Shown here piece after piece: positions 43,004-51,013 of a stretch of 54,672 nt of DNA. Below the pieces are notes generated by a model that searched no databases, had not been told where the DNA came from, and was given only the letters and a program-made list of their open reading frames with translations. Each line of letters begins with the position of its first letter. Position 1 is the stretch's first letter. The position numbers were made by a program, and so were the translations under genes. Source of the stretch: an uncultured beta proteobacterium (lineage in GTDB: Bacteria > Pseudomonadota > Gammaproteobacteria > Burkholderiales > SG8-41); NCBI GenBank assembly GCA_902825845.1, contig CADECM010000013.1, positions 9,170 to 63,841 of the forward strand. The letters run 5' to 3'.

Positions 43004-43591
43004 CTAGTTGTTTACGCCCAGCTCCTTGCGCAGATCGGCAACCGACTGTTCCTTGGTCTTGCCCAGGCGCGGTGCGCGCTGGCCAATCGGCAGGTTTTCG
43101 ATTTCAGGGATGATTTTCATCGCCACGAACACCGGGCCGTTTTCTTCCATGATGCGCTTGACGTTGACCTGAAACGATTCCAGGTTGGTGTACGCATAAC
43201 TCGACGCGTAGCCGCAGCCCTTGGCAATCACGTCGTAGGCAATGTTCTTGGCGTTGGGCACGGGCTGGCCACCGGTGGTGCCGTAGCACTCGTTGTCGAG
43301 CACGAAGTGCACGAAATTCTTCGGCATCTGGTCGGCTATCATCGACAGCGCGCCCATGCTCATTTGCAAATCGCCTTCGGAATCGAACAGCACGATTTTC
43401 TTGTTCGGCTGCGCCAGCGCGAGGCCCAGCGCGAACGAAGCATGGCCGCCCATCGCGGGGTCGCCCAGCGACAGGTCGCGGTTCTTGTTGGTGCTGATCT
43501 TGTCCCAATGACGGTTGGCGCGCCCGGACACCACGATGGCGTCGCCGCGGTGCGGTGCAAACACTTTGAGAATTTCTTCCATTTTCATCAT
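43004..43591 (-). CDS. TPP-dependent decarboxylase, beta (C-terminal TPP-binding) subunit
   Basis: A 195-residue subunit like the beta chain of sulfopyruvate/phosphonopyruvate decarboxylase. The TPP/Mg motif is DSEGDLQMSMGAL...LDNECYGTTGG, i.e. GD with a downstream Asn. Upstream, LGDPAMGGHASFALGLALA is the typical lead-in. The catalytic glutamate for cofactor activation would come from the alpha subunit at 43607. Its stop lies next to that of the aminotransferase gene, on the other strand. Which 2-oxo acid it uses cannot be told. Confidence 0.86.
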   Translation of the reverse strand: MMKMEEILKVFAPHRGDAIVVSGRANRHWDKISTNKNRDLSLGDPAMGGHASFALGLALAQPNKKIVLFDSEGDLQMSMGALSMIADQMPKNFVHFVLDNECYGTTGGQPVPNAKNIAYDVIAKGCGYASSYAYTNLESFQVNVKRIMEENGPVFVAMKIIPEIENLPIGQRAPRLGKTKEQSVADLRKELGVNN

Positions 43592-43606
43592 GATCGCGGT
43601 TCCCTT

Positions 43607-44119
43607 CTATCGGTTAAAGCCGTGGTATTCGTCGCCGACCAGCACGGCAACCGGGCGTTTGTTCTTTTGCGCTTCTTCGAACGCCACCGAAATGCGCGGC
43701 GCGTCTTCGCTGTTCTCCACCAGGTAATACTGGATGTGAAAGGCGTTCAAAAAAGGCTCGGTGTAAGTGGCGGCGGTGTCTCGATTCACACCGTGACGCG
43801 TGTAGCCGCGATAACCCACCATCAGCACCACGGGAATGTTCAGGCCCATGGTCCAGCCGCGCATGGAGTCGCCGGATTCCATCAGGCCGGTGTTCTGGAT
43901 CAGGATCACCGGCTTGGCGCCGCCAATGTACAGCCCCGCCGCGCAGGAGAACGCGAGCCCTTCGCGCGGCACCGGCACCAGGGTGATGGTGGGATCGGCC
44001 TTCATTAATGTGTAAAGCCAGTTGGTTTCGCTGTCCGGCAACCACACCACGTGGGTGATGCCGTGCTTTTTCATTTCAGCCAGAACGATTTCCGGACTGA
44101 GGCTTCCTTCGGTGGTCAT
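43607..44119 (-). CDS. TPP-dependent decarboxylase, alpha (N-terminal PYR-domain) subunit
   Basis: A 170-residue subunit forming the PYR half of the enzyme: VPVPREGLAFSCAAGLYIGG with the cofactor-activating Glu, PVILIQNTGLMESGDSM, and IPVVLMVGYRGYTRHG. It lies 15 nt upstream of the beta subunit in one operon. Separate alpha and beta chains are known for sulfopyruvate decarboxylase of coenzyme M and taurine metabolism and for phosphonopyruvate decarboxylase. Confidence 0.86.
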   Translation of the reverse strand: MTTEGSLSPEIVLAEMKKHGITHVVWLPDSETNWLYTLMKADPTITLVPVPREGLAFSCAAGLYIGGAKPVILIQNTGLMESGDSMRGWTMGLNIPVVLMVGYRGYTRHGVNRDTAATYTEPFLNAFHIQYYLVENSEDAPRISVAFEEAQKNKRPVAVLVGDEYHGFNR

Positions 44120-44199
44120 GGAATCTCCCTGATGGATGTTGGTTGCGCCGGATTGGTTTTACCATAATTGCCACACGCCGGCCGCAGGCGCACAGCACA

Positions 44200-44233
44200 T
44201 TCATAACTATTTGTTTTTATTCAATAATTTTGG
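44200..44233 (+). repeat. AT-rich dispersed element, copy 13
   Basis: TTCATAACTATTTGTTTTTA, then TTCAATAATTTT. It overlaps the stop codon of the DinB-like metal-binding protein gene (opposite strand). Confidence 0.65.
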
Positions 44234-44733
44234 GGTGCCTCGCGCAGGAATACCGGCAGGTCGGTGACCGGCGGACGGCAGCCAGGCACCTGGTACAACA
44301 TGTCGCCGACAAAGCCGCGGTGATAGGCGGTGTGGTGATACAAATGCAGCAGCATTTCGGCCAGCGACATCACCACGCGATTGCCGCCGATCAGCACCAC
44401 CGGGCGGCGATCCGCCAGCGTTTCGTCGGTCTGCTTGTCGCTCCACTGTTCGTACCACAGGTCGATGGCCTGCTGTTTCGCCCACCATTCGGCAAGCGTG
44501 GGGGATTCAGCGGAGTTGCGCGCCGTCATGCCGTGATCGCGGCCTTCGAGGTGCGCCTGCCAGATGAGATCGATGATGTAGTTGTGGTTCATGGTGTGCA
44601 CCATGTTTTTGAACAGGCTCTTGCGCTCCTTCACGTCCTCGCCGGGCGGCAGCGCGGCCAGTGCATCGAACCACACTTTGTTGGACCAGGTGTTGTAGCG
44701 GGTAAGCATGCGGGCGGTCTTGGCGGGAATCAT
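44221..44733 (-). CDS. DinB-like four-helix metal-binding protein
   Basis: A 170-residue protein of the DinB/YfiT putative metalloenzyme superfamily. The expected three-His metal site is suggested by MVHTMNHNYI near residue 50 and by LLHLYHHTAYHRGFV near 140, next to DMLYQVPG. Members include mycothiol- and bacillithiol-type transferases. ATG 44733 has GGAG upstream. The last codons and TGA stop lie in an AT-rich repeat. The function is unknown; the name DinB here does not mean polymerase IV. Confidence 0.82.
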   Translation of the reverse strand: MIPAKTARMLTRYNTWSNKVWFDALAALPPGEDVKERKSLFKNMVHTMNHNYIIDLIWQAHLEGRDHGMTARNSAESPTLAEWWAKQQAIDLWYEQWSDKQTDETLADRRPVVLIGGNRVVMSLAEMLLHLYHHTAYHRGFVGDMLYQVPGCRPPVTDLPVFLREAPQNY

Positions 44734-44994
44734 GGCGGCTCCTCCTGTCGGTGAAGCGCGATCATAGCGAATTTTGCGGCGCGGTACAGCGCCAGGCACA
44801 GGACGCCAAATCCCATCACCGCAAAAGCCAAGTGCAGGACGACATTTTTACGTACAAGCTTCAGCCGTAAATGCCCTTAAAATAGCGCTCGGCCGCAACA
44901 TCGCCGACGAGAACTGTCAATGTAGTCCTGAAGCGCTACCGATTTGCGGGAAATGTATCGCGATCAAGCGTCCGTCAACGAGGAGGAAAGTCAA

Positions 44995-45960
44995 TTGAAT
45001 CGCATCGCCATCGCCCTGTCGTGCTGTGTATGGGGCATTTCCACAGCCTTCGCGCAAGGCGCATTTCCCAACAAGCCCATACGCTGGGTTATTCCGTACG
45101 CAGCTGGCGGCGGCACAGACGTCATCGCGCGCCCCATAGCGCTCAAGCTGGGTGAAGTGCTGGGCCAATCCATCGTCTACGAAAACCGGCCCGGCGCGGG
45201 CGGTTTGATCGCCGGCGATTTTGTGGCGCACGCGGCGCCCGACGGTTACACGCAGCTTGTGGGCTCCGGCAACACCAACACGTTTCCCAAGCTGTTGTAT
45301 GACAAGGTGACGTACGACCCGGTCAAGGACCTTGCGCCCATCAGCCAGTTCGTGGATGTACCCAACATTCTGGTGGCGCATCCGTCGTTCAAGCCGAGAA
45401 CGGTGAAGGATATCGTGTCCTACGGCAAGGCCAATCCCGGAAAAATCAACTGGGCATCGTCCGGCAATGGCGCCGGCGGGCACCTTGCGCTGGTGTTGTT
45501 CGCGCAGCAGGCCGGCATCAAGGTGGTGCATGTGCCGTTCAAGGGCGCGGGCCCGGCGGTGGTTGCCATGCTCGGCGGCGAGACCGATCTGCTGTTCGCC
45601 AACACCGGGGTGTTCCAGGGCCACATCAGCGCGGGCAAGTTGCGGCCCATCGCGGTGGCCGCGATGTCGCGGCTGGCGCTGTTTCCCGACCTGCCGACGC
45701 TCAACGAAAGCGGCTTCCCGAAATTCGAATCCAGCACCTACTACGGACTGATTGCCCCGGCGCGCACGCCGAGGGCGATCATCGACCGCATGCACGCCGA
45801 AGTGGTCAAGGTGGTCAAGTCGCCGGAATCGCTGAAGCGGCTGGCAAGCGTGGGTGCGTTTCCGGTGGCGAATACGCCCGGGCAGTTTGTCGACATGCTG
45901 CTGCAGGACGTGCAGAAGTGGGCCAAAGTGATCAAGGAACACGGCATCAAGGCCGAGTAA
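44995..45960 (+). CDS. Bug/TctC family periplasmic substrate-binding protein
   Basis: A 321-residue Bug protein: signal peptide ending STAFAQG, FPNKPIRWVIPYAAGGGTDV, ENRPGAGGLIAGD, PDGYTQLVGSG, VAHPSFKPRT, VPFKGAGPAVVAMLGGE and FPDLPTLNESGFP. TTG 44995 is the best start (AGGAGG eight bases upstream, normal signal peptide); ATG 44953 is an upstream alternative. Confidence 0.9.
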   Translation: MNRIAIALSCCVWGISTAFAQGAFPNKPIRWVIPYAAGGGTDVIARPIALKLGEVLGQSIVYENRPGAGGLIAGDFVAHAAPDGYTQLVGSGNTNTFPKLLYDKVTYDPVKDLAPISQFVDVPNILVAHPSFKPRTVKDIVSYGKANPGKINWASSGNGAGGHLALVLFAQQAGIKVVHVPFKGAGPAVVAMLGGETDLLFANTGVFQGHISAGKLRPIAVAAMSRLALFPDLPTLNESGFPKFESSTYYGLIAPARTPRAIIDRMHAEVVKVVKSPESLKRLASVGAFPVANTPGQFVDMLLQDVQKWAKVIKEHGIKAE

Positions 45961-46154
45961 GCTCACGCCGGGCGCAACGCGCTTTCGTGCTTGCACCGGC
46001 GTTTGCCACTACGCGTTTTCCCTGAACTGACCGCTCGGGGGTAGCGGCATACATTGCGCCCGTGCAGACTGGCCACGTGGCGCCGGCAAACCGCTGTTGA
46101 TGACGCCGCGTTGGTCTCCGAATCAGTTCATGGCGTCGCCACGTGAGGCCGCAG

Positions 46155-47183
46155 ATGCGCTTGATCATTTGGATGTCGACAGGCGTGGCAGCACTGGCGA
46201 CGCCGGCTGGCAACGCTCTTGCCCAGACCTTCCCGAACAAGCTGGTGCGCATTGTGATTCCGTTTGCGCTGGGCGGAAGCACCGACACCACCGCGCGCGT
46301 TTTCTTGCCGCAGCTTATCGAACGTTGGGGGCAGCAGGTCATCGTCGAACCGCGCCCCGGGGCAGCGACCACGGTCGGCACCGAACATGTCGCCAGGGCG
46401 GAGCCGGACGGCCACACCATTCTGTTCACGTCGACACAAATCGCCTACGGCCCGTCACAGTTCAAGAAGCTGCCCTACGATCCCATCAACGATCTGGTGC
46501 CGATCACGCTGGTCACGGTCTCGCCGCAAATGATCGTGGCGCATCCCTCGCTGCCGGCCAACAACCCGAAACAGCTGGTCACACTGGCACGTGCCCGGCC
46601 CGGCGAACTGAACATGGGTAACGCGGGATCGGTATTGCCCTCGCATTCGTTTTTCATGATGGCCAGGGCGAAGATCGTGCCCGTGCCGTACCAGGGCGCG
46701 GGGCCGCTGATGACCGACCTGATGGGTGGGCACGTGTCGCTCGCCATGGCGGCGATCAGTTCGGTGTAAGGCACCGTGCGTGCGGGCCGCGCGAAAATCA
46801 TCGGCGTGTGCTCCCTCACCCCGTCGTCGCTGTTTCCCGATGCGCCGGTGATCGCGAAGAACGTGCCCGGTTTCGAAGCCGTGGCATGGTTCGGCATGTT
46901 TGCGCCGCGCGGCACGCCGCCCGCGCTGGTGAAGCGAATCCGCGACGACATCACCGCTGTGCTTGCCATCCCCGGCGTGCGCAAGCAGCTGCTCGAAATC
47001 GGCGGCGAACCGAGCGGCATGCCACCCGACGAATTCGCGCGCATGGTGCGCAATGAAATCGACAAGTGGAACAAGGTGGCGAAGGCGATCGGCTTCAAGC
47101 CGAACCAGGCGCTCGTTCGCTTTATTTCGGCTCGATACCCGCGGCCTTCGCCACAGCCGCCCATTTCACGGTTTCCGCCTTGA
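46155..47183 (+). pseudogene. Bug/TctC gene broken by an in-frame TAA
   Basis: The first part (46155-46766) is a good Bug protein: signal peptide, IPFALGGSTDTTARVF, VEPRPGAATTVG, PDGHTILFTST, VAHPSLPANN and VPYQGAGPLMTDLMGGH. A TAA at 46767-46769 follows AMAAISSV. The same frame then goes on as RAGRAKIIGVCSL...VPGFEAVAWFGMFAPRGTPP to the end, clearly Bug-like. The original stop may also be lost: the frame continues past the expected end (near AIGFKP) and overlaps the convergent Bug gene by 62 nt. The stop is TAA and not at a cysteine, so recoding is unlikely. Confidence 0.82.
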
Positions 47184-48117
47184 TGAAGGCGGCGAATTCC
47201 TCGGGGTTGGCGCTGGTCGCCACGTCCGTACCCAGCTTCGCCATTGCGCTCATCACGTGCGGCGTGCGCAGGATAACGACCACCTCCTTGTGCAGCTTTT
47301 CAATGATGGGGCGCGGTGTGCCTGCCGGCGCCACCAACCCGGCCCACTGCATCGACTCGTATCCCGGCAACCCGCCCTCGGCGATGGTCGGCACCTCGGG
47401 CAACGCCACATTGCGGCGTGCACTGGTAATGCCCAGTGCATTCAGGCGGCGCGCACGAAGGTGGGGAATCAGTATCGACATGCTGCTCGATGCGGTGAGC
47501 GCAACCTCCCCGCTCATCAGCGCCACGATGCTCGGCGCGCCGCCCTGATAGGCCACATGCGTCATGCGAATCCCGGCCATGCTTGCCAGCAACTCGATGG
47601 TGAGATGCGGATTGGTGGCATGGCCCGCCGAGCCGTAGAGAATTTCGCCCGGCCGTGATTTCGCCAGCGCAATAAACGCCTTAAGCGATTTCGCCGGCAG
47701 CGACGGGTGCACCACGAACAGGCTGGGAACCGACAGCACCAGTGTGATGGGCGCGAAATCGCGCAGACCGTCGTACGGCATGTTCTTGAAGCCCGTCGGA
47801 TTGGTGGCGATGGTGCTGGGCGTCATCAACAGCGTATAGCCGTCGGGTGCCGCCTTGGCGACGATTTCACTGCCGATACGCGTCCCCGCGCCGGGCCGGT
47901 TATCCACCATCGCAATCTGGCGGCCGGCACGCCTGGCCATTTCCTCCGCGATCAGCCGCGCGCTCACCGTGCTGCCCCCGCCCGGCGCGGTCGGCGCAAC
48001 GATGCGGATCACTCTGCCGGGGTGGCTGTCTGCCGCATTGGCATCCTGCACCACAGCTGGCATGTGGGTGCCAACCAGGCAGACACACCACAATTTGTGC
48101 GAGGCAGGACGTCTCAT
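47122..48117 (-). CDS. Bug/TctC family periplasmic substrate-binding protein
   Basis: A 331-residue Bug protein: signal peptide ending DANAADS, IRIVAPTAPGGGSTVSAR, VDNRPGAGTRIGSE, PDGYTLLMTPST, VVHPSLPAKS, VAYQGGAPSIVALMSGE and LPEVPTIAEGGLPG. Start ATG 48117 chosen for the signal peptide; the frame opens at 48162. It converges on the broken Bug gene. Confidence 0.9.
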   Translation of the reverse strand: MRRPASHKLWCVCLVGTHMPAVVQDANAADSHPGRVIRIVAPTAPGGGSTVSARLIAEEMARRAGRQIAMVDNRPGAGTRIGSEIVAKAAPDGYTLLMTPSTIATNPTGFKNMPYDGLRDFAPITLVLSVPSLFVVHPSLPAKSLKAFIALAKSRPGEILYGSAGHATNPHLTIELLASMAGIRMTHVAYQGGAPSIVALMSGEVALTASSSMSILIPHLRARRLNALGITSARRNVALPEVPTIAEGGLPGYESMQWAGLVAPAGTPRPIIEKLHKEVVVILRTPHVMSAMAKLGTDVATSANPEEFAAFIKAETVKWAAVAKAAGIEPK

Positions 48118-48293
48118 TTCAGTTTCTCCAAATGTACGGCCACGGCTATGGCCGTCATTCAATCGGAGCGATAGCGTAGCATTTCTTCCTTATCAGGATA
48201 ACGATCAACCAGCATTGGCGCGCTGGCCGATTTGCGGCAAAATTTGAAAATGTCATAAGCACGGATTCATCAGCTCAATGGAGGGAAATACCT

Positions 48294-48812
48294 ATGCGCA
48301 CCAGGAACAGCCAGACAGCCTCCCGGCTTACCATCACCTGCATCGACCGGCGAGGTGTATTTCAGGCGCAGTTCAACCCCAAAGAGATTACCGTCGACAA
48401 GACGATACCCTGGCAAATCTCCGCCAGCGCGACTGGAGATCTGCCCGAGTTGCAATTCACGTCTGCGGCACCCAGAGCGATGTCGTTCGAACTCTTCTTC
48501 GACACCTATGAGCAAAATATCAGCGTACACACCACCTATGTCGCCGGCTTGCTGTCGCTCGCGACTGTAATGGATGCTGCAGGTCCCCAGGACAAGCGCC
48601 GACCGTCTCGAGTGAAGGTCACCTGGGGCGCGGCGATGCCGGCGTTTGAAGGCGTCATCGAGTCGATCAACACCAAATACACCCTTTTCCTGTCGGACGG
48701 TACCCCGGTGCGCGCAATTTGCACGGTCACAATCAAAGAAGCAGATCGCGCATTGTTCAAGAAACCATCGGGTCAACGGCAAGCAATGAGAAACAAATCG
48801 TCGAGCACATAG
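48294..48812 (+). CDS. Contractile-injection-system tube/LysM-linker type protein (orphan)
   Basis: A 172-residue protein that begins with an early FQAQFNPKEITVDKTIPWQ, typical of the N-terminal domain of the small tube-associated proteins of phage-tail-like injection systems (Pvc7/Afp7-like and T4 gp53-like). Other family phrases: LQFTSAAPRAMSFELFFDTYE, RPSRVKVTWG, FEGVIESINTKYTLFLSDGTP and TVTIKEAD. No LysM part is present; it ends in a basic tail. GGAGG lies nine bases before ATG 48294. No sheath, tube or baseplate neighbours are in the window, so it is an orphan or the edge of a distant cluster. Confidence 0.72.
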   Translation: MRTRNSQTASRLTITCIDRRGVFQAQFNPKEITVDKTIPWQISASATGDLPELQFTSAAPRAMSFELFFDTYEQNISVHTTYVAGLLSLATVMDAAGPQDKRRPSRVKVTWGAAMPAFEGVIESINTKYTLFLSDGTPVRAICTVTIKEADRALFKKPSGQRQAMRNKSSST

Positions 48813-48906
48813 GCGGAAGTGGATGCCGTACCAAGCATCCCCACTTTGAGCGTAACATGCAGGATCCTGCCCACGAGGCAGTACCGAAACCACGGAGGAT
48901 TGCGCC

Positions 48907-49782
48907 ATGGCTCAAGTCGGCAGCGGCAATTACAAGTACGAATTGATTCGCGACTGGCCGAAAATGCCCGCAGGGCAGGCGCTGGGCGTGGTGAGCAGGG
49001 TCGCCACTGATTCGCAGGATCGCGTCTACGTGTTTCAGCGCAAGGACCCGCCGGTGGTGGTATTCGACCGCGACGGCAACTACCTCGGTTGCTGGGGCAT
49101 CGGCGCGGTGAAGGAGGCACATGGCCTCAAAATCGTCAACGACGTCGCCTACACCACGGACCGACCCGACTCAGTGGCGGTATCGTTCACGCTGGACGGC
49201 AAACCGCTGTTGGTGCTCGGCAAGCGCGGCGTGCATTCCGATACCGGCTGCAAGGGGTCGCCATGGCTGGCGGAACGAGCAGGCGGTCCGTTCAATCACC
49301 CGACCGAAATGATGCCCCATCCCAACGGCGACATCTATGTCACCGACGGCTATCGCAACAGCCGCGTGCATCGCTTTACCGCTGATGGTCAGCTTGTCCA
49401 GTCGTGGGGCACGCCGGGCAAGGGCGACGATCAATATCATCTGCCCCACAGCATTGCGATTACGCCCGACGGCACGCTGTTCGTCGCCGACCGCGCCAAC
49501 CGCCGCATCAAGTTGCTGACGCCGGATGGCGAACTGCTGGGCATGTGGACGGGCATGGGCGGCCCGAACGATATTTCGCTGGGCAAGGACGGCCTCTTCT
49601 ACATCGCCGAGCAGGAGTATGACGACAAGCCCTCCTATATCTGCGTGCGCGACCGCGACGGCAATGTGCTGGTTCGGCTCGAGACGCGCCATGTACACGG
49701 CGTGGGCGTCGATTCACGCGGCGACATCTACGCCGGTCTGACCGTGGATCACAGCGTCGACAAGTTCGTGCGCGTGCGTTGA
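48907..49782 (+). CDS. NHL-repeat beta-propeller protein
   Basis: A 291-residue protein built of about six NHL-type repeats, for example RVATDSQDRVYVFQR, GDIYVTDGYRNSRVHRF, GTLFVADRANRRIKLLTPDG and GVGVDSRGDIYAGL. NHL propellers bind ligands or other proteins; some act as lyases or lactonases. No signal peptide is present. GGAGGA lies before the ATG. A link to the dioxygenase downstream (148-nt gap) is possible. Confidence 0.85.
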   Translation: MAQVGSGNYKYELIRDWPKMPAGQALGVVSRVATDSQDRVYVFQRKDPPVVVFDRDGNYLGCWGIGAVKEAHGLKIVNDVAYTTDRPDSVAVSFTLDGKPLLVLGKRGVHSDTGCKGSPWLAERAGGPFNHPTEMMPHPNGDIYVTDGYRNSRVHRFTADGQLVQSWGTPGKGDDQYHLPHSIAITPDGTLFVADRANRRIKLLTPDGELLGMWTGMGGPNDISLGKDGLFYIAEQEYDDKPSYICVRDRDGNVLVRLETRHVHGVGVDSRGDIYAGLTVDHSVDKFVRVR

Positions 49783-49930
49783 CGCGGGGTGCCCGACTGC
49801 CAAGGCACCAGACGCTGGGCTGTGCCAACCGACCCTCTGGCAGCATGCGAAATTCCGAGTATGATGATTGTGCTGAATGCCGAGTACACATAGCGGAATC
49901 CCGCTGATCGCCTCGCAAAGGAGACAAACC

Positions 49931-50812
49931 ATGAGCGCCGTACTGCAGCAAGCCCCCGCACAGACCCTCAAGATCACCAAAGTCAAAGACCACATTGGTG
50001 CCATCGTGACCGGCATCGATCTTGCAAAGCCCGTCGACGCCGCGACACAAAAGCGACTCTACGATGCAGTGGTGGAAAATGTAGTGCTGGTGATTCGCGG
50101 ACAGGCCCACCTCACGCCAGCCCAGGTGCAGGCTGCGGGCGAGTTGTTCGGCGAATTGATGGAAGACCAGAACCGGCGTTATCTGGTGGATGGTCATCCG
50201 CTGATCAGCGTGCTCGATAACTTCGCCAAGGCCAGTGACGGCGCGCCCGCCAAGGTGGGCAACAACGCCACCTGGCATACCGATCACACCAATCAGGAAC
50301 GGCCGCCCAAGTTCACCATGCTGTATGCGGTTGCAGTCCCCGACAAGGGCGGCGCGACCTCGGTATGCAACTCGCGCGCGGCCTATGAAGCGCTGCCGGA
50401 CGACCTTCGCGCAAAGATCACGCCGATGAAAACCGAAAACACCCTCATCAGCAGCGCGCGTTTCAAGATCTCGAATCCCGATATTCTCAAGGAACAGCTC
50501 GCGTCCAAAAAGCCGCCGACAGTGCAGCCGCTGGTGCGCACGCATCCCGATACGGGCAAGAAGGCGGTTTGGTTCCACAAGAGCAAGACCGAAAAAATCA
50601 TCGGCATGACGCCGGAGGAGACGCAGGATTTCCTGCAGGACCTCACCGACCGCTGCACCCAGCCGCAATTCTGCTATGCGCATGAGTATCAGGTGGGCGA
50701 CCTGCTGATTCTCGACGACCGGCAGTCCCTGCACAAAGCGGGCTTCGACTACGATCACAGCCAGCATCGCCTGCTGTACCGCATGCTGGTGCGGGGCGAC
50801 CGGCCGCAATAA
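49931..50812 (+). CDS. TauD/TfdA family 2-oxoglutarate-dependent dioxygenase
   Basis: A 293-residue Fe(II) enzyme. The facial triad is His116 and Asp118 in WHTDHTNQ, with the distal His268 in RQSLHKAGFDY; Arg280, in QHRLLYR, is a likely 2-oxoglutarate binder. GATSVCNSRAAYEALP is the usual loop before the second half. TauD relatives oxidise sulfonates, aryloxyacetates and similar acids. ATG 49931 has GGAG eight bases upstream. Its exact substrate is not visible. Confidence 0.92.
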   Translation: MSAVLQQAPAQTLKITKVKDHIGAIVTGIDLAKPVDAATQKRLYDAVVENVVLVIRGQAHLTPAQVQAAGELFGELMEDQNRRYLVDGHPLISVLDNFAKASDGAPAKVGNNATWHTDHTNQERPPKFTMLYAVAVPDKGGATSVCNSRAAYEALPDDLRAKITPMKTENTLISSARFKISNPDILKEQLASKKPPTVQPLVRTHPDTGKKAVWFHKSKTEKIIGMTPEETQDFLQDLTDRCTQPQFCYAHEYQVGDLLILDDRQSLHKAGFDYDHSQHRLLYRMLVRGDRPQ

Positions 50813-51013
50813 GGGTCGAACTCGGGCATCGGCAACTGATGCCGGTGGTTCCCGGCACGAAGCGGATTATGGGCCGGGAGTCACCGCGACGGAATCGCGG
50901 CTGTGCTGATGGATGGCACAGATCATCGCGCGGCCAAACAGCCGTTGCCGATTCGCGCCAGCCGCCGACATTGCAGGCGCAATAAACGTTTGCGTCACGT
51001 TTCTCCCGGGGAA

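Noticed and set aside
44221..44733. Second copy of DNA polymerase IV because of the name DinB
   Set aside because: The protein is 170 residues with His-rich metal motifs; it belongs to the DinB/YfiT four-helix family, not to Y-family polymerases.
46767..46769. In-frame TAA in a Bug gene as a recoded codon
   Set aside because: TAA is not used for selenocysteine, and the position is not catalytic; a plain nonsense mutation is simpler.
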